Assembly (NCBI GenBank): GCA_910577405.1
Contig: CAJTMG010000011.1
Location: 1 to 64,000 of the forward strand
Length of the DNA: 64,000 bases
Direction of reading: 5' to 3'
Source: an uncultured Oscillibacter sp.
Lineage (GTDB): Bacteria; Bacillota; Clostridia; Oscillospirales; Oscillospiraceae
Below the pieces are notes generated by a model that was not told where the DNA came from, searched no databases, and worked only from the letters and a program-made list of their open reading frames with translations. The position numbers and the translations under genes were made by a program. Positions within the stretch are counted from its first letter, which is position 1. Each line of letters opens with the position of its first letter. This document shows positions 16,427 through 23,700 of the stretch, one piece after another.

Positions 16427-17849
16427 TGACGCTGTTCTTCCCTTCAAAGATTTTGGGGAACACCTCGGTGAGAGCCACAGGGCGTTCCATACGGCGCACC
16501 AGCACCCGGGACGGTTTCAGCTCATGGTTCCGCAGAATGGTGCTCATCGCGTCCTCGATCTGCTTTGAAAACGGCACAACCCCCTCCGGGCAGGCGATCT
16601 GCAAATCCACCTCGCCGCCCCGGTGGACCAGCACCACATCAAACAGCCCCAGGGACTGCACGTCGATTTTCAGCAGGAATTTCATAGACGGGCCTCCGCC
16701 CTGTTTTCCGCTCCTGCCCTGCTCATCCTCGGCGTTGGGGTCCACCCAGAGTTCGGAGAACAGCATCCTGCCGTTCCACTCCAGGGGGAGCATAAAGTGA
16801 TTCACAGGCATATAGACGCTCTCGTTAATCAGCATGGCGGACACCAGGTTCCGGAAAGCCTCCTGAAGTTCCGCGCTGCCCTCGCCCTTCAAGGCTCTGT
16901 TTGCAGCGGCGGCAAGATGGTTGGAGAACTGGACGGCTCTGGAATTCTCCGCGTTCTGACGGCTTTTCAGCAGCAGGAGCAAAGACTGGTCGTCGATCCC
17001 GCCCAGCTGGCCTTTCAGGGTCCCATAGCCGCTGAGCTGATGGAAGGATTCCAGGAGCTTCTCCTCGCTGCCGTTCTCGTACCGGGTCACGTTCAGGGCC
17101 AGCATGGTCAGGAGCGTCCGGGGGAGTCCCATATCGTGGGTTCTCTCCACGTAAGAGGACATATAGGGGAAAAGGTCACGCTGGAGAAGCTGAAGGTTTC
17201 CGGTCCTGTCCCCCGCGGCCATGCCGTTCATAAGCTTCGCGATCATATCCCGGAGCTTTTCGGCATAGCTGGCGGGCATTGCGTCGGCCATGGAGTTCAG
17301 GTCCCGGAGGATATTGCTTTCGATATGGCTGGTGGAATCGAAGTCCACGTAAGCCTTGAGGAACTGCAGAATATCGTTCCGGACGCCGTCTGAGGAAGCC
17401 CGGTCGTAGGCATTGCGGAGCAGGGCGAAGAGCGCGCCGCCGAACCGCGTCCCTGTGCGGAACTGTCCGGAGAGGAAATCCAGGAGCTGACTCTCATCCA
17501 TCTGGAGCATCTCCAGAACATGGGACATTTCCTCAGCAATGCCCGCGCTCATTCCGGAGAGGACCACGGTGCCCTCCCGCCCGGAGAAAATGCGGATCAG
17601 GCTGTCCGTCAGTCCCGGTGTGTTTTTCAGCCTTTGGAGAAAGGTTTGAAAATTGGAGTAGTAGCGGACCTGGCCGTCCCCCTGGAGGTCGCTGCCCTGC
17701 TGTTCGGTCTTTCCGTCGGGCCTGCTGACCTTGCTGGGATCGGGGACGTTCTGAATCTGCGTATTGTTTGGGGAAACAGGGATATTCCGGTTAATGGCGG
17801 CATTTTCGCGGCCGGGCACCGGATTGGTTGCGCCGAGAATATCAGGCAT
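16413..17849 (-). CDS. FliK-like/YlqG-like protein
   Basis: A 478-residue protein without signal peptide. The N-terminal 60 residues are disordered (Asn/Pro-rich). The middle is helical, and the C-terminal 100 residues (MKFLLKIDVQSLGLFDVVLV, then a conserved EDAMSTILRNHEL stretch) have the pattern of the FliK hook-length-control C-terminal domain (LGxVxVxL followed by a two-helix tail). It overlaps an FlhB-like gene, like B. subtilis ylqG-ylqH. In true flagella FliK and FlhB together switch export specificity, so this pair may do something similar for a specialised substrate (inference). GAGGTG precedes the ATG. It is divergent from cheA. Confidence 0.65.
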   Translation of the reverse strand: MPDILGATNPVPGRENAAINRNIPVSPNNTQIQNVPDPSKVSRPDGKTEQQGSDLQGDGQVRYYSNFQTFLQRLKNTPGLTDSLIRIFSGREGTVVLSGMSAGIAEEMSHVLEMLQMDESQLLDFLSGQFRTGTRFGGALFALLRNAYDRASSDGVRNDILQFLKAYVDFDSTSHIESNILRDLNSMADAMPASYAEKLRDMIAKLMNGMAAGDRTGNLQLLQRDLFPYMSSYVERTHDMGLPRTLLTMLALNVTRYENGSEEKLLESFHQLSGYGTLKGQLGGIDDQSLLLLLKSRQNAENSRAVQFSNHLAAAANRALKGEGSAELQEAFRNLVSAMLINESVYMPVNHFMLPLEWNGRMLFSELWVDPNAEDEQGRSGKQGGGPSMKFLLKIDVQSLGLFDVVLVHRGGEVDLQIACPEGVVPFSKQIEDAMSTILRNHELKPSRVLVRRMERPVALTEVFPKIFEGKNSVNVKV

Positions 17850-17885
17850 TCATGACACCTCGCAGAAAAAACTTGTGGGAGAGGC

Positions 17886-17913
17886 TTATTTTTTTGGTAG
17901 AACGGGTCGATAG
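17886..17913 (+). promoter_or_regulatory. Possible sigma-D (FliA) promoter for cheA
   Basis: TTAT (17886-17889), 16 bases, then GTCGATAG (17906-17913) loosely fits the flagellar TAAA-N15-GCCGATAT consensus, 30 bases before the cheA start. Confidence 0.4.
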
Positions 17914-17943
17914 AAATGAAAAAGGTTTGAAGGTGGTGTTTTC

Positions 17944-20040
17944 GTGAGCAGCAACGATATTTTGGATATGTACATCTACGAAACCAACACGCTGCTGGAA
18001 CAACTGGAAAATATTGTTCTTGACGCGGAAAAGGAAAATACGTTCTCCGAGGAAAACGTGAACGAAATCTTCCGCATTATGCATACCATCAAGGGTTCCT
18101 CGGCTATGATGGAGTTTGACCCGCTGGCGACGGTATCGCACCGGATAGAAGATATGTTCTTTATTATTCGGGAGAATGGGATGGCAGTCGTGTCGGATGC
18201 GAACCGTCCGGCGCTGTTTGATCTGATGCTCCACTCTATCGACTACTTCCGCGTAGAGATGGAAAAGGTGGAGGCAGAACAGCCCCTTAACAAGGATGTC
18301 GACAGTTTCCTTGCAAATATTAATAGTCTGATTGCCAAAATTAAAGGAGAAGATTCAGAGGAAGCCCCGCCTCCGGCTCCGGAACCTGCGGCTGCGGAAC
18401 CGGTCCCCGCGGCGGAAACGTCTGGGGCGGTGCCGCGGAGCAACGAGGGGAATCCTGATTTCCGGTACGAGCTGCGGGTGTTCTTCGACGAGGGCTGCGG
18501 GATGGAAAATCTCCGGGCCTATATGCTGGTGAGCGCGATTCAGGGTTTCTGCGCGGCGTCGGACTTCCTGTTTGAACCCGCGGGCGTTGAAAGCGACGCG
18601 TCCACGGCAGAGCAGGTGATAGAGAACGGCTTTCTGATGCAGTTCCGGAACCCGGAGGACCGTGAGAAGGCCATCGCGGAGGTCCGGAGCGCAGGTTCTG
18701 TGCGGTCCTACCAGCCCCACGACTTCGAACCCGCGCCGCCGAAGGTCTCCATTCCCGCCGAGGCAGTCGCAGCAGCAGAGACCCCCGCGCCTGCCGTCAA
18801 GTCCGCCGCTCCCGCAAAGTCCGCTCCCGCAAAGGGTCAGCAGGGCAGCGCGCAGCATCAGAAGGAAAGCCTGATCAGCGTGAACCTCAGCAAGCTGGAT
18901 GAGCTCTCCGCAATTGTGGGCGAGATTGTCATTACCGAGGCTATGGTGACGGCTTCTCCTGACCTGAAGGGCCTGCATCTGGACGCGTTCTCCAAGTCGG
19001 CCCGGCAGCTTCGGAAGCTCACGGATGAATTGCAGGACGTGTCCATGTCCCTGCGGATGATCCCGGTTTCCAACACGTTCCAGAAGATGAACCGTATCGT
19101 TCGGGATATGTGCAAGAAACTGAACAAGCAGGTAAAACTAACGCTGATCGGGGAAAATACCGAGGTGGACAAGACCATAGTGGACTCCATCGGGGACCCG
19201 ATCATGCACATGGTCCGGAACTCCATGGACCACGGGATCGAAGAGAACGTGCAGGACCGGATCGACGCCGGAAAGGACCCCGTGGGCGAGATCATACTGT
19301 CCGCGGAGGATACCGGCAGCGAGGTCATTATCCAGATCAAGGACGACGGCGCGGGCGTGAACGACGAGGCCGTTTTGCGGAAGGCAATCAATAACGGGAT
19401 TGCTTCCCCGGATGTGGAGTACAGTCATAAGGAGATTCTGAATTTCCTGATGGCGCCGGGGTTTTCCACGAATAAGGAAGTGACGGAGTTCTCCGGGCGC
19501 GGCGTGGGTATGGACGTTGTGAAGAGCGGCGTTGAGAGCCTGGGCGGTTCCGTGACCATCACCAGCGAGCAGGGAAAGGGCATGATTACCACTATGCGGA
19601 TTCCCCTGACTATGGCAATTATGGACGGCATGGAGGTCTCCGTGGGCAAGTCCATCTTTACAATTCCCATCAATAATATCCGCTCCAGCCTGAAAATTAC
19701 CGAGAATGATATTCTGCACGACTCTGTAAACGGCGAGATGATTAAGATTATGGACGGGTACTATCCCATTATCCGCGCGCAGGAGTTCTATAATCTTCCC
19801 GAAGGCGCGGAGCGGGTGGAGGACGGCATTCTGATGTGGCTGGAGTCCGGAGACTGCTCCTATGGCCTGTTTGTTGACGAGCTTCTTGGAGAGCAGCAGA
19901 TCGTCGTCAAGCCCTTCCCCACGTATGTCAATAATTTCGATATCAAGAATTACGGCATCACGGGCTGCAGCATTCTGGGAGACGGCAATATCAGCATTAT
20001 TCTGGACGCGGGCGGACTGTACACGGCGGCCCGCGGCTAA
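17944..20040 (+). CDS. cheA: Chemotaxis histidine kinase CheA
   Basis: A 698-residue kinase that phosphorylates CheY and CheB in response to chemoreceptors. Domains in order: Hpt with His47 in MHTIKGSSAMM; Pro/Ala linker; P2-like response-regulator docking domain (170-258); a second linker; dimerisation helices (310-375); ATPase domain with HMVRNSMDHGIEE (N box), KDDGAGVND (G1) and GRGVGMDVV (G2); and a C-terminal CheW-like domain (about 560-698). The start is GTG 17944, with GAAGGTGG upstream; no nearby ATG fits. It heads the cluster cheA-cheW-cheR-cheB. Confidence 0.95.
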   Translation: MSSNDILDMYIYETNTLLEQLENIVLDAEKENTFSEENVNEIFRIMHTIKGSSAMMEFDPLATVSHRIEDMFFIIRENGMAVVSDANRPALFDLMLHSIDYFRVEMEKVEAEQPLNKDVDSFLANINSLIAKIKGEDSEEAPPPAPEPAAAEPVPAAETSGAVPRSNEGNPDFRYELRVFFDEGCGMENLRAYMLVSAIQGFCAASDFLFEPAGVESDASTAEQVIENGFLMQFRNPEDREKAIAEVRSAGSVRSYQPHDFEPAPPKVSIPAEAVAAAETPAPAVKSAAPAKSAPAKGQQGSAQHQKESLISVNLSKLDELSAIVGEIVITEAMVTASPDLKGLHLDAFSKSARQLRKLTDELQDVSMSLRMIPVSNTFQKMNRIVRDMCKKLNKQVKLTLIGENTEVDKTIVDSIGDPIMHMVRNSMDHGIEENVQDRIDAGKDPVGEIILSAEDTGSEVIIQIKDDGAGVNDEAVLRKAINNGIASPDVEYSHKEILNFLMAPGFSTNKEVTEFSGRGVGMDVVKSGVESLGGSVTITSEQGKGMITTMRIPLTMAIMDGMEVSVGKSIFTIPINNIRSSLKITENDILHDSVNGEMIKIMDGYYPIIRAQEFYNLPEGAERVEDGILMWLESGDCSYGLFVDELLGEQQIVVKPFPTYVNNFDIKNYGITGCSILGDGNISIILDAGGLYTAARG

Positions 20041-20064
20041 GGACAGCCAGAAGGAGGGAATGCA

Positions 20065-20550
20065 ATGAACACAGCGAAAGAGGATGTTCTGTTTCAGCAA
20101 GTGGATGACGAGGGCGTCGTGAAGGAAATCACGGGGCCGGAGAGCCGGAAATACCTCATTTTTATTATCGATAATCTGAAAATCGGTATCGACGCGGAAT
20201 ATGTGGTGGAGATTCTGAACAGTTACTCCGCTACCTACCTGCCCATGATGCCGGATTATATCGAGGGAATCTTCAATATGCGCGGGCAGATTATTCCGAT
20301 TATGGATATCCGCCAGCGGCTCGGGAAGTACCCGAAGGGCGGAGAGAGCCTGCTGATCGTGCTGGATTATAACGACACGCAGCTTGGCATACAGGTGGAC
20401 GCGGTGGAGCTGATGATGGATATTCCCAACGACAGCATTCTGCCGATCCCGTCCCGGAGCGCCCAGAAGCTGGTGTCCGGGATGTGTACTCTGCCCGACG
20501 GTTCCGGGACCATGCTGGTGCTGGACTGCGAGCAGCTTCTGGGACCATGA
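20065..20550 (+). CDS. cheW: Chemotaxis coupling protein CheW
   Basis: A 161-residue adaptor that links CheA to methyl-accepting receptors. The whole protein after residue 25 is a CheW domain: YLIFIIDNLKIGIDAEYVVE, then LPMMPDYIEGIFNMRGQIIP (the receptor-binding groove) and MDIRQRLGK. An unusual 25-residue acidic N-terminal extension precedes it. AAGGAGGG lies 6 bases before ATG 20065. It overlaps cheR by 4 bases. Confidence 0.95.
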   Translation: MNTAKEDVLFQQVDDEGVVKEITGPESRKYLIFIIDNLKIGIDAEYVVEILNSYSATYLPMMPDYIEGIFNMRGQIIPIMDIRQRLGKYPKGGESLLIVLDYNDTQLGIQVDAVELMMDIPNDSILPIPSRSAQKLVSGMCTLPDGSGTMLVLDCEQLLGP

Positions 20551-21380
20551 GCGTGCTGGAAAAGGGGAGCAGCTTCACTCCCATGACGATCTCTGAAGCG
20601 GATTTCAAGCGGCTGGTCACGTTTATGCAGGGGACTTACGGCATCGACCTGTCGCAGAAAAAACAGCTGATTACCGGACGGCTTTCCCCGGCCATCCGGA
20701 AGCTGGGGTATCAGAGCTTCGGCGAATTTGTGAATCATGTGCTGGAGAAGAAGCAAAACGATGAAATAACCCTGGTGTTGAACAAGCTGACTACCAATTA
20801 CACGTTTTTCATGCGGGAAAAGGAGCACCTGGACGTATTCTGCAAGCGAATTATCCCCGATATCGTCCGGCGGCATCAGCGGGACAAGTGCCTGGCCATT
20901 TGGAGCGCGGGCTGTTCCAGCGGTGAGGAGCCGTATAATATTACCATGTTCCTGTATGACTATCTGGGGACCCAGGCAAAGGATTGGGACACCCGGATCC
21001 TGGCCACCGATATTTCCGCCCAGGCGCTGGCCAAGGCAAAGGCGGGAGTCTATACGCTTCCGGACACCATCCCGGCGGATTGGAAGAAGAAATACTTTAC
21101 CGCCAATAAAGACGGAACCCATACGGTGACCTCCGCGGTACGGAACAACGTGATCTACCAGACATTCAATCTGATGGACCCAATCAAATTCCGGAGAAAG
21201 TTCGACGTGATATTCTGCCGGAACGTGATGATCTATTTCGACCAGCCCACCAAGGACGCCCTGGTCCGGCGGTTCTACGACGCGACGGTGCCCGGGGGGT
21301 ATCTGCTGATCAGCGCCTCGGAGAATCTGGGGCAGAATATGCCTTACCGCCGGCTGGCAACGGCAACATTTCAGAAATAA
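20547..21380 (+). CDS. cheR: Chemotaxis protein methyltransferase CheR
   Basis: A 277-residue SAM-dependent methyltransferase that adds methyl groups to receptor glutamates for adaptation. N-terminal all-helical CheR-N domain (TYGIDLSQKKQLITGRL), then the SAM-binding domain with IWSAGCSSGEEPYNITMFL, ILATDISAQALAKA and DVIFCRNVMIYFD, all hallmarks of CheR. The start ATG 20547 overlaps the cheW stop (ATGA), favouring translational coupling; a later ATG at 20583 is a weaker alternative. There is no C-terminal TPR extension. Confidence 0.93.
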   Translation: MSVLEKGSSFTPMTISEADFKRLVTFMQGTYGIDLSQKKQLITGRLSPAIRKLGYQSFGEFVNHVLEKKQNDEITLVLNKLTTNYTFFMREKEHLDVFCKRIIPDIVRRHQRDKCLAIWSAGCSSGEEPYNITMFLYDYLGTQAKDWDTRILATDISAQALAKAKAGVYTLPDTIPADWKKKYFTANKDGTHTVTSAVRNNVIYQTFNLMDPIKFRRKFDVIFCRNVMIYFDQPTKDALVRRFYDATVPGGYLLISASENLGQNMPYRRLATATFQK

Positions 21381-21399
21381 CAAGGGAGGCGTCCGATAC

Positions 21400-22494
21400 A
21401 TGGTGCAGGGAAATAAAATACGCATAATGGTGGTAGACGACTCCGCCCTTGCCCGAAGCCTGATTATCAAAGGGCTTTCTGCACATCCCAGGATGGAAAT
21501 CGTGGGGTTTGCCATCAATACGCTGGACGCAAAACGGAAGATCCCGCAGCTAAGGCCTGACGTGGTGACAATGGATGTGGAGATGCCCGGACAGAGCGGG
21601 ATCGATTTTCTGAAGGAGTATCTGCCAAGCCATCCAATACCGGTAATCCTGGTGTCCTCGCTGAATCTGAAGGTGTTCGACGCGCTGTCGGCAGGGGCGG
21701 TAGATTTTGTGCGCAAGCCGGAACCTCAGGACAACAAGGACGCGTTTATTACGGCCTTGGCGCAGAAGATACTGATTGCGTCCATGTCCCGGGTACGGAC
21801 CCATCCGGCAGCCCGTCCCGCAGTGAATTCAGCAGCTCGTCCCGCAGGTGGAGCCGCCGCGGGACTTGCTGGCGTTCTGGCAGGCGGCGCGGCAAAGGCC
21901 CTGGGACCGTCTCCGGCGCTGAATCATGTGATCATTGGCCTGGGCGCGTCCACGGGCGGAACGGAGGCCACGCTGGAGGTCATGAAGCGGCTTCCGGCAG
22001 ATATTCCGGCGATGGTGATCGTGCAGCATATGCCGAAGGGGTTCACGCAGATGTACGCGGAACGTCTGAACCGGCTGTGCAAAATGGAGGTCCGGGAGGC
22101 CAAAAGCGGCGACGAGCTCCGGCGTGGACTGGCGCTGGTGGCCCCGGCAGATTTGCAGTGCCGGATTGTGCGGATCGGCGATAAGTACACGATTTCCTGT
22201 ATGCCTGGCGAGAAGGTCAGCGGGCACCGCCCCTCTGTCGACGCGATGTTTCAGTCCATCTCCGAGGTGGTGCGCTGCAAGACAGTGGGCATCATCATGA
22301 CGGGTATGGGACAGGACGGCGCGGCGGGGCTTCTGGCAATGCGTCAGAAGGGCGCGTACACCATCGGCCAGGATAAGGAGTCCTGCGTTGTCTACGGAAT
22401 GCCTATGGTGGCCCATGATATCGGCGCGGTGTGCGTTCAGGCGTCCTGCGAGAATATCGCCAACGTGCTTTTGCGGCACCTGCAAACGTTATAA
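21400..22494 (+). CDS. cheB: Protein-glutamate methylesterase CheB
   Basis: A 364-residue response regulator and receptor methylesterase/deamidase. The receiver domain has MVVDDS, the phosphoacceptor Asp59 in TMDVEMPG, and KPEP. An Ala/Gly/Pro-rich linker (about 130-175) leads to the esterase domain with the serine in GLGASTGGTEA, His in VQHMPKGF and Asp in GMGQDGA. Its ATG is 20 bases after cheR, with AAGGGAGG upstream. It completes an adaptation set with CheR. CheY, CheC and CheD are not in the window. Confidence 0.95.
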   Translation: MVQGNKIRIMVVDDSALARSLIIKGLSAHPRMEIVGFAINTLDAKRKIPQLRPDVVTMDVEMPGQSGIDFLKEYLPSHPIPVILVSSLNLKVFDALSAGAVDFVRKPEPQDNKDAFITALAQKILIASMSRVRTHPAARPAVNSAARPAGGAAAGLAGVLAGGAAKALGPSPALNHVIIGLGASTGGTEATLEVMKRLPADIPAMVIVQHMPKGFTQMYAERLNRLCKMEVREAKSGDELRRGLALVAPADLQCRIVRIGDKYTISCMPGEKVSGHRPSVDAMFQSISEVVRCKTVGIIMTGMGQDGAAGLLAMRQKGAYTIGQDKESCVVYGMPMVAHDIGAVCVQASCENIANVLLRHLQTL

Positions 22495-22515
22495 AGACAG
22501 CATATTTCGTTTTTT

Positions 22516-22553
22516 GGAGCGGTTTCCGTATCAGGGAGCCGCTCTTTCTGTTT
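22516..22553 (+). terminator. Terminator of the che operon
   Basis: GAGCGG (22517-22522) pairs with CCGCTC (22539-22544), followed by TTTCTGTTTC, 22 bases after the cheB stop. Confidence 0.65.
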
Positions 22554-22795
22554 CGCGGGCTTTGATGGGCTCTTGTTTGCCGGCTTTGTTTGATTTTTTT
22601 ATTTTTTGAAAAGTGCCGGCGGGAATTTTATGCTTCTTTATCGGAAGGTTTTTGTCATCTTTTTCTGTCCGCGGCCCGAAAAAAGAACTTCCTATGCCGT
22701 TTCCCATCCGCCCTGGCACCCTTGCTTTTTTATCGGGAAAAGAAGCCGCAGAGAATCGAAGGACCGCCGGGAGGAAGAATTTTTCTGGCCATTCT
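22554..22795. other. Non-coding stretch between che and flagellar operons
   Basis: About 240 bases without a supported gene. It ends at the sigma-D promoter of flgM. Confidence 0.5.
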
Positions 22796-22821
22796 TAACT
22801 TTTGGCCTGGAATGCCGATAT
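22796..22821 (+). promoter_or_regulatory. Sigma-D/FliA flagellar promoter
   Basis: TAAC (22796-22799), 14 bases, then GCCGATAT (22814-22821). The -10 matches the sigma-28 consensus exactly. It lies 56 bases before flgM, as expected for a late flagellar operon starting with the anti-sigma gene. Confidence 0.85.
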
Positions 22822-22876
22822 GAATATTGAATAGACGAAATCAGGCGCGTTATCGAGAAAAAAGGATGTGAGAATC

Positions 22877-23188
22877 ATGCTGACTTCTTCCCGTTCCGGC
22901 GGCATCACCCCCGTAAGCCGGCCAAAGACCTACTATCCCCCCCCTAAACGCGAAGCTTCGGCAGCCGCGCTGAGCAGTCCGAATTACGACTCCGCCACGT
23001 TCTCCGCCCCTGCGGAAGGAAGCGGGTTTCAGGCACAGATGGAGGTCGTGAGCCGGCTTGCGTACGAAGTGCGGACGGCCACAACAACAGGCGACATTCA
23101 GGATTTGCGGCAGGCGGTGTCATCGGGGACGTACACGCCGGACCCTATGTCCATCGCGGCCCGGATGCTGTTTATTGCGGAGGACTAA
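22877..23188 (+). CDS. flgM: Anti-sigma-28 factor FlgM
   Basis: A 103-residue negative regulator that holds the flagellar sigma factor until it is exported through the finished hook. The N-terminal half is disordered and Pro/Ser-rich; the C-terminal sigma-binding part reads VSRLAYEVRTATT, then DIQDLRQAVSSGTYTPDP and IAARML, the FlgM signature. I use ATG 22877 with AAAGGA upstream; a GTG at 22868 is too close to the ribosome site. Expression from a sigma-D promoter closes a feedback loop. Confidence 0.88.
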   Translation: MLTSSRSGGITPVSRPKTYYPPPKREASAAALSSPNYDSATFSAPAEGSGFQAQMEVVSRLAYEVRTATTTGDIQDLRQAVSSGTYTPDPMSIAARMLFIAED

Positions 23189-23191
23189 CGA

Positions 23192-23668
23192 ATGGAAGAA
23201 CAATACAGAATGTACCTGGCCTATCTGGAGGACCTCCGGAAACAGCTGGAAAGTCTGACGGCGCTGGCAAAGGAAAAGCCCCCTGCGGTAGCGGCGGACG
23301 ACCTTGCAGCGCTGAACGACATTATGAAGCGGGAGCAGGTGCTGTCACTGTCGTTCCGCGGACTGGAGCAGACCCGCGCGCGGCTGCAAAAGGAACTCGG
23401 CCTTGAAAAAGCGCGGTTGTCCCAATTGCCGCAGTATGTGCCGGAATCCATGCGGGAACAGGCGCGGCAGATCGCGGTATCACTGAAAGTCCAGTATATG
23501 GAATATCAGAAAGCGTCCACAGCGGCGCGGGAAGTGCTGGAAAAGGGGATACAGGAAGTCGAGAGCACGGTCCGGGCCATGGGCGGGACCTTTGAGCTGG
23601 ACGGCGCGGGCTACGATGAAAGCGGACCCCAGACGCCCCAATCTATGAGAACAGATTTCCGCGCCTGA
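23192..23668 (+). CDS. flgN: FlgN-type flagellar chaperone
   Basis: A 158-residue, mostly helical protein with a long coiled-coil pattern (residues 5-125), matching FlgN export chaperones that deliver FlgK and FlgL. It starts 3 bases after flgM, with GGAGG spanning the flgM stop, and directly precedes flgK. The assignment rests on the fold pattern, size and position more than on a unique motif. Confidence 0.8.
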   Translation: MEEQYRMYLAYLEDLRKQLESLTALAKEKPPAVAADDLAALNDIMKREQVLSLSFRGLEQTRARLQKELGLEKARLSQLPQYVPESMREQARQIAVSLKVQYMEYQKASTAAREVLEKGIQEVESTVRAMGGTFELDGAGYDESGPQTPQSMRTDFRA

Positions 23669-23700
23669 AAGATAAAGCGCGGGGTAAGGAGAATAGAACG

